From: Microbulbifer sp. MKSA007
GTDB lineage: Bacteria > Pseudomonadota > Gammaproteobacteria > Pseudomonadales > Cellvibrionaceae
Direction of reading: 5' to 3'
Assembly (NCBI GenBank): GCA_032615215.1
Contig: CP128433.1
Coordinates: 2,191,501 to 2,255,500, forward strand
Length of the DNA: 64,000 bases
A program made the translations under genes and the position numbers. Below the pieces are notes generated by a model. That model was not told the DNA's origin and did no database searches. It worked only from the letters and a program-made list of their open reading frames with translations. Below are positions 54,809 through 64,000 of this stretch, piece after piece. Within the stretch, counting starts at the first letter, position 1, and the number at the start of each line of letters is the position of its first letter.

Positions 54809-56338
54809 TTAAATACTGCTTACTTCGATAGAGGATATGTTGTTTTTATCTTGTGCCTTTTGAGTTTTCTCGGTGTCAATTTGGTGGGGCAAAAAAGTTA
54901 AAAATTCATCCTCAATCGCTGAATCAAGGAGTATCTTACAGTCCTCTTCATAGTTATTTAACAGGCGCCATGGATAGCGCTTACCTTGCCTGGGAAGTTC
55001 TCCATTTGCCCGTTTTACATAGCCAGAGTCCAGGCTGCTCATTACCGAACCTTGTTCAGAACTGCCTTCGCTATCTATCGCTGTACACACTTGAAAGTTA
55101 TTTGTTTCCATATACTTGAATAATCGGCAAATATAGCGAGCGGTAATGTCTGCTTTAAGAGTCCAGGGAGCGTTGGTATAGCCGAATACCCATGAGATGT
55201 TAGGAACCCCCTCCATTAGCACTGCTTTGTAAGTCAGCTTTTGATTGACTGCTACCGGTGCACCATCAATACAGAGCTTGATACCTCCTAGCACTTGTAA
55301 CTTTAATCCGGTCGCACTGATAACAATGTCTGCGTCTAATTGTTGCCCTGACGTAAGCAGGATACCCTTATCTGAGAAAGTTTCTATTTCACCGGTGGCA
55401 ACAGAAGCTTTTCCTGAGCAGATTGAGGAGAACAGATCTCCATCGGGTACAACGCAGAGACGTTGATCCCAGGGGTTGTAACTGGGATCGAAGTGACTGA
55501 GATCGTAATTAGCTGGAAGGCTTTTTCTTACATCTTTTAATAGTAACTTTCTAATAAAGTTAGGCCAGCGCTTAGCAGCTTTAAAAATCCAGCGCTGTAA
55601 CTTGATATTGCGCCAGCGTCCTAGCCTGTGGACCCAGGGTGCTGGCAGAAATTTTGATAGTACACGAGAGATTTTATCGATAGATGGAACTGAAATGATA
55701 TAGCTTGGGGAGCGTTGCAACATGGTGACATGTTGGGCGGTGGTTGCGAGCGAAGGGACCAGGGTAACAGCGGTAGCGCCGCTGCCGATTACGATAATAC
55801 GCTTGCTGCGGTAGTCCAGATTTTCTGGCCACTGTTGGGGATGAATCAGTTTTCCTTGATAGTTTTCTATACCTGGATATTGCGGCAAGTAGCCCTCTTT
55901 ATGGTCGTAATACCCAGTACAGGCAATCAGAAAACTACAGGTATATCTCACTGGGCTGCCAGATTCGGTGTTGTGACCTTCCAGAGTCCAAGCTCGGTCT
56001 GTATTGGACCAGTTCGCCGTAGTTAAATTTATTCCAAAGTGAATTCTCTTTTTAACGTCGTATTGCTTTGCGGTGGTTTCAATATATTTTTGGATAGATG
56101 GGCCATCCGCGAGTATTTTCTCGCCGGACCAGGGCTGGAAGTCATAGCCGAAGCTGTACATATCGGAATCAGATCGAATGCCCGGGTATTTAAAGAGGTC
56201 CCAGGTGCCGCCGACTTGTGCCCGACGCTCGATAATGGCGAAGCTGCGCCTGGGGCATTCGCGACTCAAATGACAAGCCATTCCTACCCCTGAGAGTCCC
56301 GCGCCGATAATTAATACATCGAAATGAGTCGATTTCAC
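54809..56338 (-). CDS. Baeyer-Villiger-type flavin monooxygenase
   Basis: A 509-residue FAD/NADPH monooxygenase that inserts oxygen beside ketones or oxidises heteroatoms. First Rossmann motif IIGAGLSGVGMA (residues 10-21), the conserved GGTWDLFKYPGIRSDSDMYS, the BVMO fingerprint YQGKLIHPQQWP (F-x-G-x3-H-x3-W-P type, with Tyr first, about 160-171), and the second Rossmann motif VIGSGATAVTLVP. SATGL is the usual later motif. All expected elements are present. Divergent from an AraC-family gene that probably controls it. Substrate unknown. Confidence 0.93.
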   Translation of the reverse strand: MKSTHFDVLIIGAGLSGVGMACHLSRECPRRSFAIIERRAQVGGTWDLFKYPGIRSDSDMYSFGYDFQPWSGEKILADGPSIQKYIETTAKQYDVKKRIHFGINLTTANWSNTDRAWTLEGHNTESGSPVRYTCSFLIACTGYYDHKEGYLPQYPGIENYQGKLIHPQQWPENLDYRSKRIIVIGSGATAVTLVPSLATTAQHVTMLQRSPSYIISVPSIDKISRVLSKFLPAPWVHRLGRWRNIKLQRWIFKAAKRWPNFIRKLLLKDVRKSLPANYDLSHFDPSYNPWDQRLCVVPDGDLFSSICSGKASVATGEIETFSDKGILLTSGQQLDADIVISATGLKLQVLGGIKLCIDGAPVAVNQKLTYKAVLMEGVPNISWVFGYTNAPWTLKADITARYICRLFKYMETNNFQVCTAIDSEGSSEQGSVMSSLDSGYVKRANGELPRQGKRYPWRLLNNYEEDCKILLDSAIEDEFLTFLPHQIDTEKTQKAQDKNNISSIEVSSI

Positions 56339-56453
56339 AATCCCTATCCCTGCAAATTTCTATGCCTTATAGACTGGGTAGATGTGCCCGTGATTTATTG
56401 TTAGATTGCGACAAATAATTGTCTTTCCGCGCCACAAAGATGGGGAGCAAGTT

Positions 56454-57490
56454 ATGGGTAGCCTTGTACGAGTCAGTATTCTTTCCGGTTTCAGTGAATT
56501 CGTGGAGCAGCTTGGGGGCAGGGGGAAGCCTTCTTGGCCGAGTTCGGTATGCCTTGTGATATCAGCCCGGCGGATTCCCGCTTGGTATCATTTGTTGAGG
56601 TCGCGCGCCTGCTGGAAACTGCAGCACGCCGGTTAGATCGCCCCGATTTGGGGCTGTGCCTCGCATCGCGACAAGGGGTGGAAGGCTTGGGTGGGATAGG
56701 TGTAGTTGCATGCAATGCGGCCACTCCCCGGCAAGCCTTGCTATCCGTTAGGCGCTTTCTTTCTCTTCATAGTTCATCCCTCAGTATGCAACTGGAACCA
56801 TTAAGTGAGGGAGATGTACTACGTATTGTTTTTGATTGGCAGGACCCAGCTCTCAATAGCTATCGCCAGATCCGAGAGCAGGTGCTGGGAAATACGCTGA
56901 CGATGATACGGATGTTGGTAGAGACTGAGTGTTGCCCGCAAAACGTACTGCTGCCTCATGGTCCTCAAATGGTAGAGGGTGACTACTGCAATTACTTTGG
57001 GTGTGGGGTTCTGTTTAGCTCGGGCTATTGTGCGATGGACTTCCCAGCTGCATTTCTGGATACACCACTGAAGTCTGCCGATCCAGTGGTTGAGCGATTG
57101 GCCATTCACCATTTGGAGCAGCAGAGTGCGACGCTGCCCGTTCCTCTAACTGTAGAAATTCGACAATTACTCAGTGAAATACTGCCCAGCGGCAGATCTC
57201 AGCTCGGCACTGTGGCAGGGGCGCTGAAGCTCCACCCCAGAACTTTACAGCGCCGCCTGGCTGCGGAAGGGCTTAGGTTCGAAGAACTATTGGATAACGT
57301 GCGGCGGGATCTGGCGACTCGATACTTATCCGATCCGAATCTGGCCTTGGGGCAGATTACGGGTTTGTTGGGGTACTCCGAGCAGAGTACATTTCAGCGA
57401 GCTTGTCGACGTTGGTTTGCGGAGACTCCCCGGAATCACCGCATACGCCTTGCAGGCAGCGCAATTGTGGGGCGGCCAGAATCTCCGTGA
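56454..57490 (+). CDS. AraC-family transcriptional regulator (apparent frameshift)
   Basis: A 345-residue regulator once one base is restored. The N-terminal arabinose-binding-like domain (PF12625 type: LARLLE-like ARLLETAARRLDRPDLGLCL) is followed by the C-terminal double helix-turn-helix (LGTVAGALKLHPRTLQRRLA; RYLSDPNLALGQITGLLGYS; STFQRACRRWF). The start at 56454 has a GGGGAG ribosome site. The frame breaks in the G runs around 56514-56525; one extra G gives EQLGG-GEAFLAEFGMPCD. As written, the second ORF lacks the first 25 residues. It faces the monooxygenase gene across 115 bp and probably activates it; regulators of this type beside BVMO genes are common. Confidence 0.85.
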
Positions 57491-57512
57491 AAGCCTGGAG
57501 GGGGCAGTTCTT

Positions 57513-59044
57513 TCAATATTCAGTAGGCTCCACCTCTCCAGGACGCCAGGTTTTCTCCAGCCATGGCCCCAAGGGTCCATACAGTCTCAGGATTACGAAA
57601 AAACCTTTGTTAGGTAAGGTCTCCAGCCAGTTTTTCTCAAACCCTTTTGGCGCCTTGGGTCCAAAATAAACGTCATAAGAACCATCGGAATTTTGTCTTA
57701 TCCCTTTCGACTGGCTGCTTACTGCGGGAAAGGGTTGGCTGGTTTTTAACATTGAGCGCGTTTGGCTGTCGTAGATATTTACTGCCCAAAAGGCATTGAC
57801 CGGTACATCGGGGGGCAGGTGCAATTTGTATTTTCTAGAGCCATCAAAAGGCTCTTTGTTTTCATCGACAAAGGCAATGGCGTAATCAGAACCTTTGCCA
57901 GGTTCAATAGCAGTCATTGCTGGGCTGACACCGGTATAGGGGTAGAAGTAGCTGACTCGGGCGTCACTATTAATGGTTTTGCCATCGGGGCCATTGAAGA
58001 AGATGTTCTTGCCGGGAAACGCCATTACCCAGGCGCTATCTGTGCCTGGGTAGATTTTGATATCGGAGAGGGATTTGTCTGTCCGTGGGTACCAAACAAT
58101 TGAGCGGGCTATACCATTACCAATTGCAACTGCGTCCGTAAGAATTTTGGTCATTCTTTTATCTGGACTGAAGGCTTTCCCTTTTTCAATGCCAATTGAG
58201 GCAAAGAGGCCGCGCGTTTCTGGGTTAAGCATCCCAACCCACTCGTATTGAACGACTTCATTAAGGTGCTTATAGAATTGATAGTCATTAGGGTGGATGG
58301 TGTTGAAGGCCTTTCCAGACGCACTGATAAAGACCATCCTTGGCGGGTTACCTTTTTGAGCCAGGGGGTAGATTCTCAAGTTGTCTTTGATGTTTTGTAC
58401 GGCCTCCGGCAAAGGCTGGTGACTTGGCGAGCGCATAAACACCCACAGTCGGAAGGAGCGAGGGTAGATGGGAATGTAGCCGAAGGGAATATTGCCTTTA
58501 TAGTCTGGTGGCAGTAACAGAAACTTTCCCCCGCGCCCCTTATCCGGGCCAGAGGAGCCGATATCTTCAACAAAGCGGAACCACGCATCATTAAACGCGC
58601 CCATAACGTCGGGCGGCGAGTGAAACACAGTTGGTCCGTCTCGTTTTAGATCTAAAAAAGCCAGCGTATAGATAGTCGAAGTATTGCCTGTGAGAAAAAG
58701 AGACTCAGAGTTCATTAATCGATCGAAAATCAAGACTTCATTGGCAGACTTAGCGCCAAGCTCTCTTCCCCTTTCATCAGAGCATGTACTGATGCTCCCT
58801 GAATTCCTTTGAGGAAACTATCTACCGCACGCATATGATCCAAATAGTCGTAGAGCTTTTCTGCGGTCTGGGGGTAGGGAGCGCCATCGCGGAATTCGAG
58901 GGTGCCAATACTACTGTCCACCTTATCTGGAGTACTGATTGATTTCAGAGTCTCTGGATGTAAATCGGCGCAAAGCGGCAGAGAGCTGGTTAACAGAAGA
59001 AAAACTCCGACAGACCCAAATGCGTACTGAAGTAATCGAATCAA
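57513..59044 (-). CDS. DUF1254/DUF1214 exported protein (apparent frameshift)
   Basis: A 510-residue periplasmic protein once one base is restored. A TTG start at 59044 (AGAGG ribosome site) gives a signal peptide ending SSLPLCADL. The N-terminal DUF1254 part includes AYPQ-like APYPQTAEKLYDYLDHMRAV; the C-terminal DUF1214 part includes NAFWAVNIYDSQTRSML and GSYDVYFGPKAPKG. The frame break is at the run 58768-58771: one extra G on the minus strand joins ALMKG to GRELGAKSANEVLIFDRL. The family is wide in bacteria without a known activity. It is convergent with the AraC gene, 22 bp apart. Confidence 0.82.
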
Positions 59045-59924
59045 AATAGCTACCTCTATATGCAAGGCGTGCGTGATACGTAAGTGTGTGGTATTGCTTC
59101 CTCTATTGGGGTTATTTCGTGCCAATTTTTTGTGTTAACTGCCGGATTATAAAGATGGCTATCCCCAGGCGTAACTTGGGTATCTTTAGCGATAAGTTTG
59201 GCTTAATTTTGATCTGGTGAGGCCGGTGATTCAAAAGGTCAATTTTATTGTAATTATTGGTCTGTAGTATTTAGGCTGGCGCCCATGTTTTGTCTGGCAG
59301 ACCCGGATTTAAAGGTTTACTTGAAGTCAGTAATTTCACGCCGCTACTGATTTGGTCTCTGTAATCGAAATTATTACATTAACTTGCATTCAAATATTTA
59401 TCTGGCTTTCAGCGCCGGTAGCCGATCACTTGTAAAAGAAATCTCTCAAGGTTTCATGGTTCTCAAAAACCACCTTCAGAAATAAGTTTGAGTAATTTTT
59501 AATATTTGCCCATCCTATTTTGTGACCATTCGGTTCAAATTTTTTGGGCTTTATAGGGTTTTACTACCAAAAAAATTATTTTCTTTTTTTTGGTCATTTG
59601 ATGGAATTAAATCCTGAATAAATTGGTTTTTCATTGCCTATTTTTTTACTTGGTAGTGGTGCGAGATCGGAAAAAGGGTTTATTAACTTCTTGATTTATT
59701 TGTCTTTTGGAATGTTTGTAATGTTTAGTCAGATCGAATAATTTCTAACAGGATGAAACTTTTCATGGATTGATAAAGAGGTTGTCATAAGCTTTACAGA
59801 AAATGCTTGTCATTATTGGGTCATCCGATTTATAAAATGATCGTCCCATGTAGCCGGTTTGAATAGTTTTTTTTAGGCTTATTCGGACTAGATCAAAAAT
59901 CTTAGAATAATAAATGGACTAAAA
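59045..59924. other. Intergenic region, 880 bp, upstream of the ligase operon
   Basis: Very AT-rich, notably 59480-59900. No ORF is supported. It must hold the promoter of the rightward operon beginning at 59925. No clear sigma-70 boxes or strong palindrome could be singled out. The low G+C against the surrounding genes may mark a transferred segment. Confidence 0.5.
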
Positions 59925-61400
59925 ATGTTTTCTCTTGCCAGCCTGTTCGAGAAAGTTGTGGAAAAATGTTGGCAAGGTCGTCTGGAAAATCTGGATGGCG
60001 AGGTTTTGACCGTGGCTCACTGTGAGAATGCGTGGCTCTCACTTACAAACGAAGAAGTTTGTTTCAGTGCTGGCGACCGCATTTTAGTGTGTACTCAGTC
60101 TGAAATAGAGGCGGTCGCCATTATGTTGGCGGCGTGGAAGATGGGGTTGGTGGTTGTACCTGCAAAGGGGGATCTGAGCCATTCTTCAATTAAAATGATC
60201 GCTTCAGACTGTAATGCCAAGGCGATATGGCGTGCTGGAAAAATTCAGGCCTTGCCCGATTATCAGCAGGAATGCTCAGAGTTTGAAGTGTCTTCTATTC
60301 CAGTGGTCACAGGCGTAGATCTGGCTCTGGTGATCTATACCTCAGGAAGTACTGGTAAGCCAAAAGGCATTATGCTTACCCATCAAAATGTTCTGACCTC
60401 CTTGGCCTCAATATCCCAATATTTGGGCCTGACAGCACAGGACAGAATTTTGTGCTTATCCCCTTTATCATTTGACTACGGTCTTTATCAGGTACTATTT
60501 GCGCTATATAGCAACTGTACAACCATCCTCTACGACAAACCATTTAACCCCATACAAGCCCTTAAAACGATTTCAGAGCGGGATATATCTGTTCTTCCGA
60601 TCGTGCCAGCAATGGGGGCTGCGCTGGTGAAACTGGTGGGTTTGGTTAAACCTGATCTCAGCAATCTGCGCAGTATCACCAATACTGGGGGCCATTTATC
60701 TGAGTACATGATTCGTGCCTGGAAGGAGTACTGCCCAAGTCTAAATGTTTTCTCTATGTATGGTTTGACTGAGTGCAAGCGAGCCTTGTACTTGGAGCCA
60801 GAGCTTTGGGAAGAAAAGATGGGTTCAGTTGGCAAGCCGATCCCTGGCCTGGATGCACGTGTATTTATACCTCACTCAGAGGTCAGTAAATTTAGAGAAG
60901 CAAAAGCTGATGAGGTAGGTGAGCTTTATGTTCGTGGGGCGGCAGTGATGCAAGGCTACTATAACCCGGCCGCTCAAGGTGGTGCAGAAATCTTTTCTGG
61001 CAGATATCGGGACGACAACTGGTTGGCGACAGGAGACCTTTTTACCCGTGATCAGGATGGCTTTTTCTATTTTAAAGGGCGTTCAAAAGACTTAATAAAA
61101 CAAGGTGGATTTTGCCTGTTTCCAAAGGACTTGGAAAATCATATTGATATGTGCCCATTGGTACATATCAATGCAGTCATCGGCACTAAAGATAAGCTCG
61201 AGAATGAAGTGGCTACTTGTGTTGTGGAGCTTCATGAGAATACCGCTGACAATCAGAAGCAGTTTCGCACTTGGCTGAAAGCGAACATAGATACTGACTA
61301 CGTGCCGAGAGATATCAGGTTTATTGATGGAATTCAATTAACCGCTAATAGCAAGGTCGATAGGAAGCGCTTAGAACAGGATTTACAAGTCCATGCCTAA
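59925..61400 (+). CDS. Stand-alone AMP-forming acyl/aminoacyl ligase (adenylation enzyme)
   Basis: A 491-residue ANL-superfamily enzyme that activates a carboxylic acid as acyl-AMP and passes it to CoA or a carrier protein. Core motifs: IYTSGSTGKPKGIMLTH (A3, about 135-151), FSMYGLTECKRALYL (A5, about 282), LATGDLF (A7), FKGRSKDLIKQGG (A8) and NSKVDRKRL (A10, catalytic Lys). No carrier or condensation domain. The TECKR form resembles the ligases found with fold-III decarboxylases in exosortase-associated and other clusters. First gene of an operon with a PLP decarboxylase and an acyl-CoA-dehydrogenase-like protein. Substrate not predicted. Confidence 0.9.
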   Translation: MFSLASLFEKVVEKCWQGRLENLDGEVLTVAHCENAWLSLTNEEVCFSAGDRILVCTQSEIEAVAIMLAAWKMGLVVVPAKGDLSHSSIKMIASDCNAKAIWRAGKIQALPDYQQECSEFEVSSIPVVTGVDLALVIYTSGSTGKPKGIMLTHQNVLTSLASISQYLGLTAQDRILCLSPLSFDYGLYQVLFALYSNCTTILYDKPFNPIQALKTISERDISVLPIVPAMGAALVKLVGLVKPDLSNLRSITNTGGHLSEYMIRAWKEYCPSLNVFSMYGLTECKRALYLEPELWEEKMGSVGKPIPGLDARVFIPHSEVSKFREAKADEVGELYVRGAAVMQGYYNPAAQGGAEIFSGRYRDDNWLATGDLFTRDQDGFFYFKGRSKDLIKQGGFCLFPKDLENHIDMCPLVHINAVIGTKDKLENEVATCVVELHENTADNQKQFRTWLKANIDTDYVPRDIRFIDGIQLTANSKVDRKRLEQDLQVHA

Positions 61401-61413
61401 TGATCTGAGTATA

Positions 61414-61435
61414 TTTAGGCGGGATCCCGCCTAAA
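61414..61435. promoter_or_regulatory. 22-bp perfect palindrome between ligase and decarboxylase genes
   Basis: TTTAGGCGG-GATC-CCGCCTAAA, perfect. It lies 14 nt after the ligase stop and 57 nt before the next start. No T run follows, so it is more likely an operator or mRNA-processing hairpin than a terminator. A second small palindrome, AAACGATACGTTT, lies at about 61463-61475. Confidence 0.55.
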
Positions 61436-61492
61436 ACATAAAACGCTAACTTAATAAAAATATAAACGATACGTTTAACCCTTGGGGGAGTT

Positions 61493-62641
61493 ATGGGTGC
61501 ACTGTCAGATGCGCTGGTTCAACAGTTGGGCCAAAATAAGAAACAGCTATCTACACCTTGTTATATCTATTCCGTTAAAACTGCTCACGATAACTACAAG
61601 CAGCTGAAGGAAGCGCTGGGCACGGGATTGATATACTCTCTGAAAGCCAATAGTTGCCTTGATTTAATACTTCGTTGTGGGCACATCTTTGAAGACGGTA
61701 TTGAGATTGCATCTATAGGCGAACTAAATCTACTTCCTAAAGGGAATAGCCCCCGATTTGTCAATAACCCATCGGCAGATAAGGCCTTTATACGCGCTGC
61801 CATTGCGAGTAAGTGCCATTTAATTATCGACAATCTGAATCAATTAGCTTTGGTTGAGGAGTTGAAGGCAAGGCGGCCAGTAAACCCTGTCGTTTTAAGG
61901 CTTAATCCCTCAATCTTGAGCCACTTTGATAGGAATCAAAAGGGATTAAGAAAAGATCATTTTGGTTTCGACTGGAATGGCTGCCTTGAGGCTTTGAATT
62001 TTTGCAAGAAACATGAGATTCCAGTTTTAGGTTTTCATTTGTTCAGGGGCTCATACTCCTTTAATAAAGGTGCTTTCGATACTGCCAAAGTGGCTTTACA
62101 AGTTGTTTATGAGTTTGAAGAAATACTGGGATACCCTCTGTCATTAGCCAATCTAGGTGGTGGGTTTGACCCCAATTGGCGGGAGCAGGAGTTTGATTTT
62201 GAGCAATATAGAAATTTGATTGCTGAATTTCCAGATCATATCAAGGTAGTTCACGAGAGTGGTCGAGCAATTATGGGCTCAGCCGGCTATTTCGTCACGG
62301 AAGTTCGCTATAAAAAGTCCATTAACGGTGACAAGTACGCCGTATGTGATGGGGGAATGGCCCAAAATTTTCTGTTGGCGAAAACGGAAAGTACCTTTAA
62401 ACGATTCCAGCAACCTCATGTTTTGCGTAATGGGACTCCTCTAAAAGGGAATGATGAGGGGCAGAAAGTCCTTTTAGTGGGCACATCTTGTAATAAGGAA
62501 GATGTGATTGGGGAAGTCAACAATATTGACCTTCGAGAAGGGGACTTAGTCATATTTGATGGATGTGGTGCCTATAACGCAAGTTATACCGTAGCACCTT
62601 TCCTCAAGTTGCCGGCTCCGAACTCTTATCTGGTGGAGTAG
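61493..62641 (+). CDS. PLP-dependent decarboxylase, fold type III (Orn/DAP/Arg group)
   Basis: A 382-residue enzyme. The PLP Lys is Lys51 in IYSLKANS. GFHLFRGSYS replaces the usual GFHxHVGS, NLGGGFDPNW is the phosphate loop, HESGRAI holds the phosphate/pyridine-ring Glu, GTSCNKEDVI carries the catalytic Cys of the GPxCxSxD motif, and GAYNASYTVAPF is the C-terminal signature. It probably decarboxylates an amino acid or an amino-acyl intermediate. GGGGGAG ribosome site. It sits between the ligase and an acyl-CoA-dehydrogenase-like gene 3 bp downstream, so its substrate may be carrier- or CoA-bound (inference). Confidence 0.9.
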   Translation: MGALSDALVQQLGQNKKQLSTPCYIYSVKTAHDNYKQLKEALGTGLIYSLKANSCLDLILRCGHIFEDGIEIASIGELNLLPKGNSPRFVNNPSADKAFIRAAIASKCHLIIDNLNQLALVEELKARRPVNPVVLRLNPSILSHFDRNQKGLRKDHFGFDWNGCLEALNFCKKHEIPVLGFHLFRGSYSFNKGAFDTAKVALQVVYEFEEILGYPLSLANLGGGFDPNWREQEFDFEQYRNLIAEFPDHIKVVHESGRAIMGSAGYFVTEVRYKKSINGDKYAVCDGGMAQNFLLAKTESTFKRFQQPHVLRNGTPLKGNDEGQKVLLVGTSCNKEDVIGEVNNIDLREGDLVIFDGCGAYNASYTVAPFLKLPAPNSYLVE

Positions 62642-62644
62642 ATC

Positions 62645-63685
62645 ATGGAAATGCAATCGGTTGTAGGTGGTTTTGTTCTCAATCAATTATCCAGTATTTC
62701 ACCAGTGCCCAGCACATTGAAATCGCTGTTAGAAAATTCTTGTGCTCGGCTATTCGATGCATCAATGATTATCGAAGATCCTTTGACAGAGCTTGCACCA
62801 CTTAGGGACGCTTCGGTTCAGCAGCCATTAGAGCAGTTTGAGCAGACCTTTGTTATTGATCAAATTATTGACACTGTCCGGGATGAAGGACTGGATAATC
62901 ACTTTCACAATATGATCGGGCTATTTGGCTCGATTATGTTGAGCCTGACTGCTACAGATGATCAGCTTGCCCAGGTCAATAAATGGGTGGAGCAGGGGAT
63001 TTTCGGCCACTTCCTTATGACAGACCCCGGCGGCCCGAGCCTTATGGGTTGGAAGACAGAGCTGGTTGAAACTGATAGCGACATGCTACTGAATGTCGAC
63101 AAGATCCACGGCATTGAGGCACATAAGCTTGGCTTTGCCATGGTAGTTACCAAGCAACCGGGAAGGCCTTTTCCCCTGACAGTGATGTTGCCGCCAGAAC
63201 TCTGTAACCAACTACGGCAGAGTACTGTAGGAGAGCCGTTTTTAAATGGCACCTTACAGCTGGGAAATTGTAAGGGTAAAGTATCAATTACCAAAGATAT
63301 GTTGTTGAGCAAAGGTGGGTTGGGTAGCGTCAATCGATTTTTAACACTGGTTCGCCCGCGCTTTGTTAAATCACTAATGCACTTTGTGCTTTGGCTACAT
63401 GACTGTAAAGAAGCTCATTTAACCTGCGAAGATCAGGCTCATATAGAGTATCTAATTTATTTGTGTAATGAGCAGGTAGCCGAAACCACTTTCTCTATGC
63501 ACAGCGTAAACCGTGTACTGGCAACGAAATTTACCAGCAATGAGCTTTTGCTGAACCTGGTCTTGTCAGGAAAGATCAAATCCGTGAATCGACAGCGTGA
63601 TCTGTTGGCTTTCACAAAAATGGAAGGCAGTTCATATCGGTGCTTCTTTGAGATATATAGCAAATTTAAGGGGCTGCGGGTATGA
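62645..63685 (+). CDS. Acyl-CoA-dehydrogenase-like protein, divergent
   Basis: 346 residues with a weak acyl-CoA dehydrogenase layout: an N-terminal helical part (FHNMIGLFGSIMLSLTATDD), a beta domain entry FGHFLMTDPGGPSLMGWKTE where ACADs have the FAD loop, and a helical C-terminus. The usual catalytic Glu near the end is not visible, so it may be a flavoprotein of altered activity or a non-enzymatic relative. Starts 3 nt after the decarboxylase; the ATG at 62651 is an alternative. Its stop overlaps the next start (ATGA). Such proteins oxidise carrier-bound aminoacyl groups in some natural-product pathways. Confidence 0.65.
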   Translation: MEMQSVVGGFVLNQLSSISPVPSTLKSLLENSCARLFDASMIIEDPLTELAPLRDASVQQPLEQFEQTFVIDQIIDTVRDEGLDNHFHNMIGLFGSIMLSLTATDDQLAQVNKWVEQGIFGHFLMTDPGGPSLMGWKTELVETDSDMLLNVDKIHGIEAHKLGFAMVVTKQPGRPFPLTVMLPPELCNQLRQSTVGEPFLNGTLQLGNCKGKVSITKDMLLSKGGLGSVNRFLTLVRPRFVKSLMHFVLWLHDCKEAHLTCEDQAHIEYLIYLCNEQVAETTFSMHSVNRVLATKFTSNELLLNLVLSGKIKSVNRQRDLLAFTKMEGSSYRCFFEIYSKFKGLRV

Positions 63686-64000
63686 GCCTGTATTTACGAT
63701 CTGCAGCTTTTATCCCTATAGAAGGTATCGCTGTCTCATCCAGTAGTGATGTATCAACTGCCTTTGGTGATATTGCCAGGATTATCCGAAGACAGACAGA
63801 TAGTGTATTAGATGCCGCTCCAGAGATAAAAGATTCGCAAATAGATCGCCATTTTTTATGCTCTACCATGATTGAACTTCCTTTGAGCTCATCGGCGATT
63901 AGTGAGCAGGACTTCAATTACGGTGATAATGCAAGAGCGCCAGTTACCAGTTTTGTTAATACCTATGAATGTGCATCTTGGGGTTATAGCCTTCGGCATT
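63682..64000 (+). CDS. Partial ORF, last gene of the operon in view
   Basis: Begins at the ATG of ATGA overlapping the previous stop and runs open to the window end (106 codons). Starts MSLYLRSAAFIPIEGIAV. The visible part is rich in small polar residues, with FVNTYECASWGYSLRH near the end; a Cys in a small-residue setting hints at a thiolase-fold (KAS-like) protein, but too little is seen to name it. Translationally coupled to the ACAD-like gene, so it belongs to the same pathway. Confidence 0.6.
   Translation, partial: MSLYLRSAAFIPIEGIAVSSSSDVSTAFGDIARIIRRQTDSVLDAAPEIKDSQIDRHFLCSTMIELPLSSSAISEQDFNYGDNARAPVTSFVNTYECASWGYSLRH

Overview
The window looks like chromosome of a marine, polymer-degrading gammaproteobacterium, most likely of the Cellvibrionales/Microbulbifer type. 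This is an inference from a chitin-active LPMO, a Fur-box TonB receptor, CsrA, a 1,050-residue PutA, Lrp/AsnC and AraC regulators, alkylsulfatases and integron cassettes. No rRNA or tRNA gene was seen. A key reading note: eight breaks in otherwise good genes (LPMO, TetR, TonB receptor, lipoprotein, Rhs twice, AraC, DUF1254) are each repaired by adding one base to a homopolymer. I annotate these as single genes with an apparent -1 frameshift. They are more likely undercalled homopolymers in the assembly than eight separate mutations.

Left part (1-9.6 kb): a secreted chitin/cellulose LPMO; a TetR regulator with twin operators facing an SDR oxidoreductase and an alpha/beta hydrolase; a Fur-controlled TonB receptor translationally coupled to a periplasmic thioredoxin-like protein; csrA. 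At 9.8-11.7 kb a group II intron with a frameshifted reverse transcriptase appears to interrupt a small membrane-protein ORF. Its predicted boundaries would splice that ORF in frame.

12-22 kb: a hypothetical protein, a secreted astacin-type metalloprotease with PPC domains, a TetR/O-methyltransferase pair, a periplasmic family-3 solute-binding protein, an SMP-30-like protein, an amidase and a HAD hydrolase.

22.4-29.6 kb is an accessory island. An IS91-type transposase adjoins a same-strand array of eight small genes separated by attC-like sites, without an integron integrase (a CALIN). An IS50/Tn5-like element is inserted inside one attC with an 8-bp target duplication. Cassette products include a secreted RraB-like protein, a zinc-ribbon plus DUF4145 protein and a SLATT-like two-TM protein.

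30-45 kb: an alkylsulfatase lipoprotein, putA with a divergent Lrp-type regulator, an acyl-CoA dehydrogenase, a second alkylsulfatase, and two tandem membrane-anchored PhyH-like oxygenases that both carry His-Gln-Asn where His-x-Asp is usual. 17 perfect copies of an 8-bp repeat precede a large lipoprotein.

47.6-52.8 kb: an Rhs polymorphic toxin with a PIN-like C-terminal domain and an adjacent small putative immunity gene. 53-59 kb: a secreted DJ-1/PfpI protein, a Baeyer-Villiger monooxygenase with a divergent AraC regulator, and a DUF1254/DUF1214 protein. 59.9-64 kb: the start of an operon with a stand-alone adenylating ligase, a fold-III PLP decarboxylase, an acyl-CoA-dehydrogenase-like protein and a truncated ORF, probably a specialised-metabolite pathway running off the window.
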